From DATGZH01 sp035297265 (GTDB lineage Bacteria > Actinomycetota > Acidimicrobiia > Acidimicrobiales > RAAP-2): a DNA stretch of 35,053 nucleotides. The notes beneath the pieces were generated by a model. That model saw nothing but the letters and a program-made list of their open reading frames with translations. It ran no database searches and was not told where the DNA came from. Of the stretch, positions 23,153 to 31,837 are shown piece by piece. The position numbers were made by a program, and so were the translations under genes. The DNA is taken from the NCBI GenBank assembly GCA_035297265.1, contig DATGZH010000046.1, forward strand, positions 1 to 35,053, written 5' to 3'. Every line of letters begins with the position of its first letter. The first letter of the stretch is position 1.

Positions 23153-24661
23153 CTATCCGGGTGGTGCGGGAGCCCGGTCGGCCGGCGGGGCCGGCAGCCC
23201 CTTGGCCGTGGCCCGGGAGACGGCCTCGAGGGCCGCCGCGCACTCGGCGTCGATCCAGGCGCCCCGGCTCTCGGCGCTCGAGCTGGCGACGTAGAGACCG
23301 CCGAGGCCGGCCACCTCGACCGGGTGGCGGCGCACGGGCTTGGCGTACCAGGACAGGTACTGGGGGGCCGTGACGTACTGGTAGCTCGACCACTCGACGC
23401 ACTCGTCGAGGTCGGCGTAGTACTGCCGCAGGTAGTCGACGTTCATGTCGATCGACGCCTGGGCCTCGGGCCAGCGGCGCCAGCGGGGGCCGCCCTCCCC
23501 CGAGCCGACCATCTCGACGCAGAGGAGATGCTTGCCCTCGGGCGCCGAGCGGCGGCTGTAGGCCGAGGGGTACAAGAAGCCGCCGTGGCACTCCCGGATG
23601 GCGCCCTCGCCGTACAAGAAGCGCTGCCACGGCGCATCGAAACTCTCGACCGCGCCGTCGGCCCGTCTCGTGGGCAGGCGGCGGAGGCCGGCCCACCAGG
23701 AGACGGCGTCGGCCGAGAAGCGCTCGGTGGCCCGGGCCGCGTCGAGCCACTCCTTCGGCAGGTAGCGCTCGTCGACGAACTCGGGCAGGCGCCAGCCCGG
23801 ATAGTCGGTGATGACGACGGGCGCCTCTAGGACGGCGACGAGGCTCGCCTCGTCGAGCGCCACCACCCCGCGCACCTGGCGCTCGTGCACGAGGACCTCC
23901 TCGGCCTGCCAGCCGAACAGCACGTCGCCGCCGTGCTGGCGGAACGCCCGCACGAACGGCTCCACCACCCCGGCCACCCCGCCCACCTCGGCGTCGTCGG
24001 GGACGACGGGGACGCCACGCACGGTGGCGAGGAACTGCGCGTAGCGTCCGACCGAGGTGGTAGCGGCCGGCGTGAACGGCACGCACTCGAACTGCTGGAG
24101 GATCACCCGGTGGACCCGCCGGTCGGGGACATGGTCGACCAGCCACTGCCCCATCGGCACGGGGACCAGCCGGTCGGCCTGGTCCTCGTCCAGCCCCGAC
24201 AGCTGCGCCAGCACCTCGGCCACGCCGGCGGCCACCGTTGCGACGTCGTCGCCGGGGTCGCCGAAGGAGCGGCACAGCTCCTCCAGCGACTCGGGTCGCT
24301 GCGGGACGACGGCGTCGGCGGGCAGATCCGTGACCCTCCCTTCGGGCAACCAGTGGACGCGGAGGTAGCGACCACCGAGCGGGCGCAGCGAGAGCTCGGC
24401 CCCGGCGGCGGCCGCCGCGAGCTTGGTGAAGACCGGGATGAACGCGAGGTCCCCGATCCCGTGTCCGTCGCGGTGGCCCCAGTCGATCCACCAGCCGTCA
24501 CGCTCGACCCCGCCCACCCGGCCACCGGCCCGGGGCAGCGCCTCGACAAGCGCCACCTTCCAGCCCTGTCGGGCGAGCATCGCCGCACTGGCCACGCCGC
24601 CGAGGGCCGCGCCGACCACGACGGCGTCGTAACGGCGCGGCTCGGTGCCGACCCCGGGCAT
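23153..24661 (-). CDS. FAD-dependent oxidoreductase, phytoene-desaturase-like
   Basis: 502 residues of the amine-oxidase/CrtI-like flavoprotein superfamily. The N-terminal dinucleotide fold is VVVGAALGGVASAAMLARQG, followed by VALVEALPRAGGRVGG (residues about 13-50). The C-terminal FAD contact is GGLYVASSSAESRGAWIDAE (near 460-480). Its first loop is GAALGG instead of the usual GxGxxG; the last two glycines are kept. Substrate cannot be assigned: carotenoid, polyprenoid or another lipid is plausible. ATG 24661 lies 10 nt after the rpe stop, so it is co-transcribed with rpe. No other carotenoid genes are in the window. Confidence 0.8.
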   Translation of the reverse strand: MPGVGTEPRRYDAVVVGAALGGVASAAMLARQGWKVALVEALPRAGGRVGGVERDGWWIDWGHRDGHGIGDLAFIPVFTKLAAAAAGAELSLRPLGGRYLRVHWLPEGRVTDLPADAVVPQRPESLEELCRSFGDPGDDVATVAAGVAEVLAQLSGLDEDQADRLVPVPMGQWLVDHVPDRRVHRVILQQFECVPFTPAATTSVGRYAQFLATVRGVPVVPDDAEVGGVAGVVEPFVRAFRQHGGDVLFGWQAEEVLVHERQVRGVVALDEASLVAVLEAPVVITDYPGWRLPEFVDERYLPKEWLDAARATERFSADAVSWWAGLRRLPTRRADGAVESFDAPWQRFLYGEGAIRECHGGFLYPSAYSRRSAPEGKHLLCVEMVGSGEGGPRWRRWPEAQASIDMNVDYLRQYYADLDECVEWSSYQYVTAPQYLSWYAKPVRRHPVEVAGLGGLYVASSSAESRGAWIDAECAAALEAVSRATAKGLPAPPADRAPAPPG

Positions 24662-24671
24662 CGGAACCCCG

Positions 24672-25376
24672 TTAACCGGCGCGACCCCGAGCGGGGACGG
24701 CGCCGGCCGCGGCGGCCCGGATGGCCGCCGCCGCCTCCCACGGCCGCTCGTGGCCGAAGACCGCCGAACCGGCGACGAGGACGTTGGCCCCGGCCGCCGC
24801 AGCGACGGGGGCGGTGGCCTCGTCGATGCCGCCGTCCACCTCGATGTCGACCGGCAGCTCCCGCCGGTCCACGGCCTCGCGGACCGCCCGCACCTTGTCC
24901 ATGACCTCGGGCATGAACTCCTGGCCCCCGAAGCCCGGGAAGACCGTCATGCAGAGCACGAGGTCCACCTCGTGGAGGTGCCCAGCCAGGGCCTCGAACG
25001 GCGTGTCGGGATTGGCGGCCAGACCGGCCCGCAAGCCCAGCCGACGGAGTTCGTCGAGGAGGGCCGTCGTGTCGCCCACCTCCACGTGCACCGTGCAGCC
25101 GTCGGCCCCGGCCTCGGCGAAGGCCTCGAGGTAGTCGCCGGGGTCGGTCATCATGAGGTGGCAGTCGAAAAAGAGGCCCGAGTGCCGGCGCAACGAGGCG
25201 ACGACGGGCGGCCCGATCGTGAGGTTCGGCACGAAGTGGGCGTCCATCACGTCGACGTGCAACCAGTCGGCGCTCGGCGTGACCTCCCCCACCGCCTCGG
25301 CGAGAAGGCCGAAATCGGCCGACAGGAGCGAGGGCGCCATCTTCAAGGTGCCGGTCACGCCGGGATCCACCTGCAC
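24672..25376 (-). CDS. rpe: ribulose-phosphate 3-epimerase
   Basis: Interconverts ribulose 5-phosphate and xylulose 5-phosphate; ribulose 5-phosphate is also a riboflavin precursor. The 234-residue TIM barrel shows APSLLSADF, WLHVDVMDAHFVPNLTIG with the metal His and Asp, CHLMM, MTVFPGFGGQ and VDGGID. The start is GTG 25376-25374, exactly 7 nt after a TAGGCT -10 element. Upstream in-frame residues are not conserved. Confidence 0.95.
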   Translation of the reverse strand: MQVDPGVTGTLKMAPSLLSADFGLLAEAVGEVTPSADWLHVDVMDAHFVPNLTIGPPVVASLRRHSGLFFDCHLMMTDPGDYLEAFAEAGADGCTVHVEVGDTTALLDELRRLGLRAGLAANPDTPFEALAGHLHEVDLVLCMTVFPGFGGQEFMPEVMDKVRAVREAVDRRELPVDIEVDGGIDEATAPVAAAAGANVLVAGSAVFGHERPWEAAAAIRAAAAGAVPARGRAG

Positions 25377-25383
25377 GCTGGCG

Positions 25384-25389
25384 AGCCTA
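25384..25389 (-). promoter_or_regulatory. -10 element of the leaderless rpe promoter
   Basis: TAGGCT (TANNNT) lies 7 nt before the GTG of rpe, with no Shine-Dalgarno between. It has the same geometry as the promoters at 9877, 11232, 27946 and 34400. Confidence 0.6.
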
Positions 25390-25417
25390 GGGCCGGCCCG
25401 TTGGCCGTGGGGCCACC

Positions 25418-25444
25418 CCGGGGGCTGTCCGGCCCAGCCCCCGG
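25418..25444. repeat. perfect 10-bp inverted repeat in a divergent intergenic region
   Basis: CCGGGGGCTG, spacer TCCGGCC, CAGCCCCCGG. It lies about 30 bp upstream of the rpe -10 and about 80 bp upstream of the methyltransferase start, between divergent genes. It therefore cannot serve as a terminator for either of them. It may be an operator or simply a GC-rich cruciform. Confidence 0.7.
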
Positions 25445-25521
25445 ATCGGATGCACGGTGCCCGTGACGCCACGAGCAGCAACACACCTCACGTCGCGGTG
25501 CCGCCGTGCCACGCTCTATCG

Positions 25522-26211
25522 GTGCACAGCGACCCGGAGCACGATGGCGCCGCGGTGGAGGGCGTGCGCCGGGTGCTCGACCGGTTGCTGGCGGACGGCA
25601 CCGCACGGTCCCGGCTCGACTCGACGTCGCACGAGCTCTTCCCCGTGGCCATGGGGGCAGAGGAAGGTGAGGCCCTCGCGTCCTGGGTCCGCCGGGAGGC
25701 AGCCGGCCACACCGTCGAGATCGGTCTGGGCTACGGCCTGGCCTCCCTCTTCGTCTGCCTCGGCCTGCTCGAGGTCGGTGACCCCACGATGCGCCACGTC
25801 GTCCTCGACCCGAACCAGGCGTCGCGCTTCTCGGACCTCGGTCGCCAGCACCTCGGCGAGGCCGGCCTCGACCAGTTGGTCGAGTTCCACGCCCGGGCGT
25901 CGCAGTTCGCGCTCCCCGCCTTCCTCGAGGCCGGCCGTCGCTTCGACCTGGCCGTCGTCGACGGCAACCACCGCTTCGACGGGGTCTTCGTCGACCTCTG
26001 CTACCTCGGGCAGCTGCTCGGTCCCGGCCGGGTCGTCTTCCTCGACGACTACCAGCTGCCCGGGGTCGCTCGGGCCACCGCCTTCTTCGTGAGCAACCTC
26101 GGGTGGACGATCGAGCAGGTGTCGACCAGCGATGCCGACCACCACTTCGCGGTGCTCCGCACCAGCACGACGCCCGACGAGCGGGACTTCCGCCACTTCG
26201 TCGACTTCTGA
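25522..26211 (+). CDS. class I SAM methyltransferase (Methyltransf_24-like)
   Basis: 229 residues. The SAM motif is VEIGLGYGLASLFVCLGL (near residue 62), the acidic residue after strand 2 lies in HVVLDPNQA (near 90), then the DLAVVDGNHRFDGVFVDL segment (near 140) and RVVFLDDYQLPGV. The 'DGNH...DD' layout resembles the O-methyltransferase Methyltransf_24 group, as found in sugar and antibiotic modification and in general metabolism. Substrate unknown. The start is uncertain: GTG 25522 is the first plausible codon in the conserved frame and follows a weak -10 (CTCTAT). The gene ends 15 nt before the convergent stop of the next gene. Confidence 0.75.
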   Translation: MHSDPEHDGAAVEGVRRVLDRLLADGTARSRLDSTSHELFPVAMGAEEGEALASWVRREAAGHTVEIGLGYGLASLFVCLGLLEVGDPTMRHVVLDPNQASRFSDLGRQHLGEAGLDQLVEFHARASQFALPAFLEAGRRFDLAVVDGNHRFDGVFVDLCYLGQLLGPGRVVFLDDYQLPGVARATAFFVSNLGWTIEQVSTSDADHHFAVLRTSTTPDERDFRHFVDF

Positions 26212-26226
26212 TCGGCGTGCGATGCG

Positions 26227-27018
26227 TCAGTCGAACACGGCCCAGCAGAGGATGCGGTGGAAGGGGTAGAAGTAGGGCGACTCGTCCCCCAGGACCTCGA
26301 GCAGGCGCTCCCGGTAGGTGGTGACGAACGCCTCGTAGGCCCCGTCGTCAAGCCGGCGGCGGATCGGTGTCAAGAGCGTCCCCTGCACCCATTCGACGAC
26401 CGAGGCCGTCGAATCGAGCACGTGGCCGTAGACCTCGCGACGCACCCGTTGCTCGGTCGACCCGAGGGCGTAGAGGCATTCGGCGTAGCCGTCGAGGGAC
26501 AGCACTTGGCGGCCGCGGTGCAGCGCCGGCTCGTCCGCGAGCGTCGGGGCGAAGCGAGACTCGGCCGCCACCTCCGTCGCCACCGTGTGCGACGGGTGGG
26601 TGAAGTTCGCCGGGACCTGGAAGGCCAGCTGGCCACCGGCGCCGAGCGATCCCCGCAGCCGGCCCAGGAGCGCCGCATGGTCGTCCACCCAGTGCAACGA
26701 GGCGTTGGCAAAGACGAGGGAGAGCCCCAGACCGGCGAACTCGGCGAGGTCGCCTTCTTCGAACGTGACGCCCCCCGCTCCGGCGTGGCGCTCCCGGGCG
26801 GTCGCCAGCATGGCCGGCGAGTTGTCGACCCCCACCGTGTGCGCCGCCCTGAGCGCCTTGTGGAGCTCGACGGTGAGGTCCCCGGTCCCGCAACCGAGGT
26901 CGGCGACCTCGCCGCCCGGCACCGGGCGACAGAGCTCGAGCAGGTCCACGAAGGGCCGGCGCCGCTCCGCCGCGAACTGCTCGTAGCGGGCCGGGTCCCA
27001 GCCGTCGGTCGTGGTCAT
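26227..27018 (-). CDS. tam: trans-aconitate 2-methyltransferase
   Basis: 263 residues. Motif I VADLGCGTGDLTVELHKAL (near residue 38) is followed by VGVDNSPAML, and the hallmark NASLHWVDDH plus QVPANFTHPSH. The last two and the C-terminal helices match Tam, which methylates trans-aconitate and so removes an inhibitor of aconitase. ATG 27018 overlaps the fmt stop in an ATGA junction, so it is translated with fmt. In many actinobacteria rsmB follows fmt; here tam takes that place. Confidence 0.88.
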   Translation of the reverse strand: MTTTDGWDPARYEQFAAERRRPFVDLLELCRPVPGGEVADLGCGTGDLTVELHKALRAAHTVGVDNSPAMLATARERHAGAGGVTFEEGDLAEFAGLGLSLVFANASLHWVDDHAALLGRLRGSLGAGGQLAFQVPANFTHPSHTVATEVAAESRFAPTLADEPALHRGRQVLSLDGYAECLYALGSTEQRVRREVYGHVLDSTASVVEWVQGTLLTPIRRRLDDGAYEAFVTTYRERLLEVLGDESPYFYPFHRILCWAVFD

Positions 27019-27896
27019 GACGCCGCGCCCAGGCGTTCGTCGGGCTGCGGGCGCGTCCCTCGTCGCCAGGCCTCGGCGCTCATCGGCCGTGACCCCTCAG
27101 GCTGCACCTCGACGAGCTCGAGCCAGCCCTCACCCGTGGCCACCCGGTCGTCGACGAGGGTGCCGGGTGGCACCGTGGCCACGCCGCCGGCCGGGCGGGC
27201 CCGCCGCACGCCGAGGCGCCGGCCGCGCCACGTCGTCCAGGCCCGGCCAAGGCGGACCACCCGGGCCAGGTACGCCGCCGGGAGGAGGAAGTCGAGCTCG
27301 AGCTCGGCCGGCTCGAGCTTCTTGGCATACGTGGGCGCACCCTCCTGGGGCACCGGTGTGGGCAGACCGGCCGTCCCGTCGGCCAACAGCTCGACGAGGA
27401 GGGTCGAGCCCAGCTCGACGAGGCGGGCCTGGAGCTCGTGGAGCGTCTCCTCCTTCCCGACCCGCACCTCGCGCCGGGCGTAAACCGGACCGGTGTCGAG
27501 GCCCTCCTCGAGGGCCATCACGCACACGCCGGTCACCGGGTCGCCGGCCAGGATGGCCCGCTCGACGGGCGCCGCCCCCCGCCAGCGCGGGAGCAGGGAG
27601 AAGTGGACGTTCATCATCGGCACCACGGCCAGCAGGTCGGCCGGGATGAGCCGGCCGTAGGCGACGACGACGCCGAGCTCGACGGCGCGGTCCCCCACGT
27701 CGTCGAGCCGGTCGGTGACCTCGAGGCCGAGCTCGAGCGCGGCCGCCTTCACCGGGCTGGGCGACGTCGCCCCGCCGCGGCCCCGACGCTTGTCGGCCCG
27801 GCTCACGACGAGGGCCACGTCGTGGCCCGCGGCCACGAGGGCCAGGAGCGGCGGGACGGCGAGCTCCGGCGTACCGAGGTAGGCGAGGCGGGCCAC
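27015..27896 (-). CDS. fmt: methionyl-tRNA formyltransferase
   Basis: Formylates initiator Met-tRNA. The protein is about 293 residues. The N-terminal ARLAYLGTPELAVPPL, NVHFSLLPRWRGAAPVERAI (with the catalytic Asn and His) and EEGLDTGPV (with the catalytic Asp) are present. The C-terminal domain holds an LPAAYLARVVRLGRAW segment. GTG 27896 matches the family start. GTG 27935 would add 13 non-conserved residues and lies 6 nt after a TAACGG sequence, so it could be a leaderless start. The partner deformylase gene is close by on the same strand. Confidence 0.94.
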   Translation of the reverse strand: MARLAYLGTPELAVPPLLALVAAGHDVALVVSRADKRRGRGGATSPSPVKAAALELGLEVTDRLDDVGDRAVELGVVVAYGRLIPADLLAVVPMMNVHFSLLPRWRGAAPVERAILAGDPVTGVCVMALEEGLDTGPVYARREVRVGKEETLHELQARLVELGSTLLVELLADGTAGLPTPVPQEGAPTYAKKLEPAELELDFLLPAAYLARVVRLGRAWTTWRGRRLGVRRARPAGGVATVPPGTLVDDRVATGEGWLELVEVQPEGSRPMSAEAWRRGTRPQPDERLGAAS

Positions 27897-27945
27897 GGGG
27901 GGAGAGCCTGACACGGCCCCCGTCGGGCCGGCCACGGGCGCCCGT

Positions 27946-27951
27946 TAGCGT
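27946..27951 (+). promoter_or_regulatory. -10 element of a leaderless promoter
   Basis: TAGCGT (TANNNT) lies exactly 7 nt before GTG 27959. The complementary strand reads CTAACG in the same place and may serve fmt, again a partly symmetric divergent arrangement. Confidence 0.6.
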
Positions 27952-27958
27952 GCCGAGC

Positions 27959-28300
27959 GTGCGGGTCAGCCGTGAGCACTTCGAACGACTCGTGGGCGAC
28001 GCCATCGACTCGCTCCCCGACGAGTTCCGCCGGGCGATGGACAACGTGCGGATCGTCGTCGAGGGCCGCGCCGTCGGGCGCCATCTCTTCGGCCTCTACG
28101 AGGGGATCCCCCTCACGAAGCGCACCGGCTACGGCTTCGGCATCGCCCCCGACAAGATCACGATCTACCAGGACGAGATCAGCGACGCCTCGTCGAACGA
28201 GCAGGAGCTGGCGGCCCGGGTGAAAAAGACGGTGCTCCACGAGGTGGCCCACCACTTCGGGATCTCCGACCCGCGTCTCGACGAGCTCGGTTGGGGTTGA
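27959..28300 (+). CDS. small zinc metallopeptidase-like protein
   Basis: 113 residues with a central HExxH zinc-protease motif, HEVAHHFGI (near residue 92), and a trailing Asp-rich end (SDPRLDELG). VSREHFERLVGDAIDSLP and MDNVRIVVE match the 'possibl zinc metallopeptidase' (Zincin_1, PF06262) family. No signal peptide or membrane segment is seen, so it is cytoplasmic; its substrate is unknown. The GTG start is fixed by the TAGCGT-N7 promoter; an in-frame GTG three codons upstream would lie before the predicted transcript start. Confidence 0.85.
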   Translation: MRVSREHFERLVGDAIDSLPDEFRRAMDNVRIVVEGRAVGRHLFGLYEGIPLTKRTGYGFGIAPDKITIYQDEISDASSNEQELAARVKKTVLHEVAHHFGISDPRLDELGWG

Positions 28301-28334
28301 ACCGCCGCGCTCGACGTCGCCGTTCGGGGGGCGC

Positions 28335-28856
28335 TCAGAGGGCGAGCGTGAGGCCGTCGGGGTCGCTGGCGGCGAGCCTGCGGCCCCCGAGAATCCGCTT
28401 TGCCTCCCGGCGCTGGTCGTCGTCGAGTCGCTCGACGAGGAGGATCCCGTCGAGGTGGTCGAGCTCGTGCTGGAAGCAGCGGCCGAGCAGCTTCTCGGCC
28501 TCGATGTCGAGCGCGTTGCCCTCCCGGTCGAGGCCCACGAGGTGGACCCGGTCCGGCCGGACGATGGGCCAGCTCAGGCCGGGCACCGAGAGGCAGCCCT
28601 CGTCGTAGGTCCACTCGCCGTCCGACTCGACGATCCGGGGGTTGATCACCACGCCGGGGCCCTCGCCCACGTCGTAGACGAAGACGCGCCGCTGCACCCC
28701 CACCTGGTTGGCCGCCAGCCCTGACCCCGGAGCGGCGTACATCGTCTCGAGCATGGCCTCGATGAGCCGGTCCAGGCTGCCGTCGATCTCGTCGACCTCC
28801 TGCGTGCGCTGGCGCAGGACGGGGTCCCCGTACTGACGGATGGTGAACGTGGCCAC
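28335..28856 (-). CDS. def: peptide deformylase
   Basis: Removes the N-formyl group from new proteins. It has 173 residues with the three family motifs: GSGLAANQVG (near residue 45), EGCLSVPG (near 90) and QHELDH (near 132); the Cys and two His bind the metal. The GTG start lies 6 nt after a TACGAT -10 element, and 24 nt separate it from the priA stop. It can therefore be read through from priA or from its own leaderless promoter. Confidence 0.96.
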   Translation of the reverse strand: MATFTIRQYGDPVLRQRTQEVDEIDGSLDRLIEAMLETMYAAPGSGLAANQVGVQRRVFVYDVGEGPGVVINPRIVESDGEWTYDEGCLSVPGLSWPIVRPDRVHLVGLDREGNALDIEAEKLLGRCFQHELDHLDGILLVERLDDDQRREAKRILGGRRLAASDPDGLTLAL

Positions 28857-28862
28857 GGCATC

Positions 28863-28868
28863 ATCGTA
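28863..28868 (-). promoter_or_regulatory. -10 element before def
   Basis: TACGAT (TANNNT) on the minus strand lies 6 nt before the GTG of def, in the short gap after priA. Confidence 0.45.
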
Positions 28869-28880
28869 CCTGGCGGCCCT

Positions 28881-30650
28881 TCAGACCCCGGTCGGATCGA
28901 CCTCCACCCGCAGGCGTCCCCGCGGGCGCGGCGTCGCCGCGAGGGCGTCGCAGAGCGCGGCGCTGTCGGGGGCCCGGGCCAGCCAGCGGCCGTCGCCGAG
29001 CGCGTTGACCTCCGCCCCGGCCAGGGCCCCGGCGAACTCCTCGGCCGCCGGGCCCGAGACGAGGGCCAGGGCGGCCGCCGGCGGGAGCGCGAGCCGCCGG
29101 CGGAACTCGAGCTCGTGGTCGACCAGGCGCCCGGGGTCGCCGTGGAGGGCGGCCACGAGGACCTCGTGGTCCGGGAGACGCGTCTGTACGAGCACGGTGC
29201 GCCCGTCGGACGCCCGGGCGCCCACGAGTCGGCCGGCCCGGGCCAGGAGGGCGAGCGCCTCCTCCGGGGCGCTGAACCTCGGCGCCAGCAGGTGCTGGTC
29301 GAAGTCCAAGAAGGCCACGGCGGCCGCCCGACGCACCCGGTGCAGCACCGCCTCGGTCCCGACGAGGACCGGCACCGCCGGGACCTCGGCCGCCGGACCG
29401 ACCACCTCGGCCACCGGGAGGCGCAGCAGTGCCTCGAGCTCCTCGCGGACCCGGGTCACGCCGGGGCGGAGCACCTTCATGGACGGGGCCCCGCAGGCCG
29501 CGCAGACGACCGGCCGCTCCTTCCCACAGGACCGGCAGCGCAGCACGTCGTCGGCCTGCTCGACGGGCCGTCCGCAATGCTCGCAGCGGGCCAGCTCGCC
29601 ACAGGCCCGGCAGGCGAGGAGCCGGGCCCGGCCGGTCCGGTTGAGGACGGCGACGAAGGGCTGCTCCGGTGCGGGCTCGCTCCCCCGGGCGAGGCGGACG
29701 AGCTCCTCGGAGAAGAGCCCGGTCCGCGGGTCGGCCCCGCGGCGGTCGACGATCGAGAGCACCGGCCACCCGCCGCGTTCGGCCGCCCGGCCCAGGACCA
29801 GGTGGTCGCTCCTCTCCCACTGGACGACCGTCGGACAGGGCGTGACGAAGATCGCCGGCGCCCCGTCGCGCCGGGCCCGCTCGGCCACCACGTCGGGGGC
29901 GCTCCACGTCGGGGCGCCCTCCTGTCGGTAGGCCTCGTCATGGGCGTCGAGGACGATGGCCGCGGCCAGCCGGGGCAACGGGGCCCACGCCGCGGCGCGC
30001 GAGCCGACGACGACCGGCCAGCCGGCGGCGGCCTCCTCCCAGCGCCTCGTGACCGCCATGGCCCGGTTGTCGAGTGCCACGGCCAGCCGCTCGGCGCCGG
30101 CCACGCTCGGGGTGAGAATGAGGACGCCGGGTTCGTCGGTGGGCGTCGTGATCGCACCGCTCTCCCCCAGGACCGCGGTGACGAGGTCGCTGAGCACGTC
30201 CACGAGGAGCGGCTGGGACGGTGGCAGGCGGAAGACGACCGGGCGACCGCGGTCAGCCCGCACGAGCTCGGCTTCGGGGACCGCCACACGACCCGTTCGG
30301 CCGCCGCCGGTCTTCCAGGCGAAGCTTTGGCGCGGGAGCCGGCGGACGACCCGGTCGGGTGAGGCGGCCCGGAGAAAGGCGGTCACCGGGCCGGCCCAGC
30401 GCCAGGCGGCCCAGTCGGCCAGCGCCACGAGCGACGGGGGCGGTCCGAGGCCGGAGAGCTTGGCCACCGGCTGGAGGTCGACGCCCCGGGGCGGCTCGAC
30501 GTCGAGCTCGGCCACCCAGCCGCCGACGCGGCGGCCGCCGAGGACGACGCGCACCCGGGCGCCGACGGCGACCTCTTCCTCGTCGTCGACGGTGTAGTCG
30601 AACCGGCGGTGGACCGCCGGGACGTCGGGGACGACCCGGACGACCCTCAG
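28881..30650 (-). CDS. priA: PriA-like primosomal protein, degenerate helicase, probable CTG start
   Basis: 589 residues. The N-terminal DNA 3'-end-binding domain begins RVVPDVPAVHRRFDYTV. The zinc-binding cysteine array runs across about residues 340-390 (CRACGELARCEHC, CRSCGKE, CAACG). The C-terminal domain is PriA-like. The helicase core has lost its ATPase motifs: no GxGKT P-loop is visible where family members have it, and the DEEH box reads DAHDEAY. Actinobacterial PriA proteins are known for this, so it is probably structural. No ATG, GTG or TTG precedes the conserved start. CTG 30650-30648 overlaps the metK stop as CTGA and gives the family N-terminus. The first standard codon downstream (a GTG about 33 codons in) would remove part of the DNA-binding domain. 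Confidence 0.85.
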   Translation of the reverse strand: MRVVRVVPDVPAVHRRFDYTVDDEEEVAVGARVRVVLGGRRVGGWVAELDVEPPRGVDLQPVAKLSGLGPPPSLVALADWAAWRWAGPVTAFLRAASPDRVVRRLPRQSFAWKTGGGRTGRVAVPEAELVRADRGRPVVFRLPPSQPLLVDVLSDLVTAVLGESGAITTPTDEPGVLILTPSVAGAERLAVALDNRAMAVTRRWEEAAAGWPVVVGSRAAAWAPLPRLAAAIVLDAHDEAYRQEGAPTWSAPDVVAERARRDGAPAIFVTPCPTVVQWERSDHLVLGRAAERGGWPVLSIVDRRGADPRTGLFSEELVRLARGSEPAPEQPFVAVLNRTGRARLLACRACGELARCEHCGRPVEQADDVLRCRSCGKERPVVCAACGAPSMKVLRPGVTRVREELEALLRLPVAEVVGPAAEVPAVPVLVGTEAVLHRVRRAAAVAFLDFDQHLLAPRFSAPEEALALLARAGRLVGARASDGRTVLVQTRLPDHEVLVAALHGDPGRLVDHELEFRRRLALPPAAALALVSGPAAEEFAGALAGAEVNALGDGRWLARAPDSAALCDALAATPRPRGRLRVEVDPTGV

Positions 30651-31837
30651 AGCCCGAGCGCCCGCCGCAGGTCGTCGACCCGAGGCGTCGCCTCCCAGGT
30701 GAACTCCTTGTCGGAGCGCCCGAAGTGGCCGTAGGCCGCGGTACGCCGGTAGATGGGCCGCTTGAGGTCGAGGTCCCGGATGATGGCCGCGGGCCGCAGG
30801 TCGAAGATCTCCTGCACCGCGGCGGCGATGCGGACGGGGTCGGCCCGCTCGGTCCCGAACGTCTCGACGAGGAGCGAGACCGGCTGGGCCACGCCGATGG
30901 CGTAGGCCACCTGCAGTTCGCAGCGGGCCGCCGCCCCCGAGGCCACGACGTGCTTGGCCACCCAGCGCGCCGCGTAGGCGGCCGACCGGTCGACCTTGCT
31001 CGGGTCCTTCCCCGAGAAGGCCCCGCCGCCGTGGCGGGCCATCCCGCCGTAGGTGTCGACAATGATCTTGCGCCCCGTGAGGCCGGTGTCGGCGTGGGGG
31101 CCGCCCAGCTCGAACTGACCGGTCGGGTTGGCGAGCACCCGCAGCCGCTCGGTGTCGAGGTCCTGGGGCAGGAGCGGGTGGATGACGTGCTCGCGCAGGT
31201 CGGGCAGGAGGAGGGTCTCGATGTCGATGCCCGGCTGGTGCTGGGTGGAGATGAGGATCGTGTCGAGGGCGACCGGCCGGCCGTCGTCGTAGGTCACGCT
31301 CACCTGGGTCTTGCCGTCGGGCCGGAGGTAGGGCAGCACGCCCACCCGGCGCACCTGGGAGAGTCGCTGGGCCAGCCGGTGGGCCAACCACACGGGCATC
31401 GGCATGAGGTCCGGCGTCTCGTCGCAGGCGTAGCCGAACATCATCCCCTGGTCACCGGCGCCCTGGGCGTTCAGGACGTCCTCTCCCCCGCTCCCCGTGC
31501 GGAACTCGAGCGCCGCGTCGACACCCTGGCCGATGTCGGGCGACTGCTCGTCGAGGGCGACCATCACCCCGCAGGTCCGGCCGTTGAAGCCGTAGGCATC
31601 GTTGTCGTAGCCGATGTCGCACACGGTCTGGCGCACGAGCGAAGGGATGTCGACGTAGGTGCTCGTCGACACCTCGCCGGCCACGACCACGAGGCCCGTC
31701 GTGAGGAGGGTCTCGCAGGCCACCCGGCAGTCGGGGTCACCCTGCAGGAGGGCGTCGAGCACCGTGTCGGAGATCTGGTCCGCCATCTTGTCGGGGTGGC
31801 CCTCGGTGACGGACTCGGAGGTGAAGGTGGTTCTCAA
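30647..31837 (-). CDS. metK: S-adenosylmethionine synthetase
   Basis: Makes SAM from methionine and ATP. The 396-residue protein shows TSESVTEGHPDKMADQISD at the N-terminus, GAGDQGMMFGYA (near residue 125) and GGGAFSGKDPSKVDRSAAY (near 265). The start is TTG 31837-31835 with Shine-Dalgarno GAGGAG. The TTG overlaps the stop of a 19-codon ORF (TTGA). No SAM riboswitch is visible; the 52 nt to coaBC are filled by that ORF. Its product feeds the several methyltransferases in the window. Confidence 0.96.
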   Translation of the reverse strand: MRTTFTSESVTEGHPDKMADQISDTVLDALLQGDPDCRVACETLLTTGLVVVAGEVSTSTYVDIPSLVRQTVCDIGYDNDAYGFNGRTCGVMVALDEQSPDIGQGVDAALEFRTGSGGEDVLNAQGAGDQGMMFGYACDETPDLMPMPVWLAHRLAQRLSQVRRVGVLPYLRPDGKTQVSVTYDDGRPVALDTILISTQHQPGIDIETLLLPDLREHVIHPLLPQDLDTERLRVLANPTGQFELGGPHADTGLTGRKIIVDTYGGMARHGGGAFSGKDPSKVDRSAAYAARWVAKHVVASGAAARCELQVAYAIGVAQPVSLLVETFGTERADPVRIAAAVQEIFDLRPAAIIRDLDLKRPIYRRTAAYGHFGRSDKEFTWEATPRVDDLRRALGL

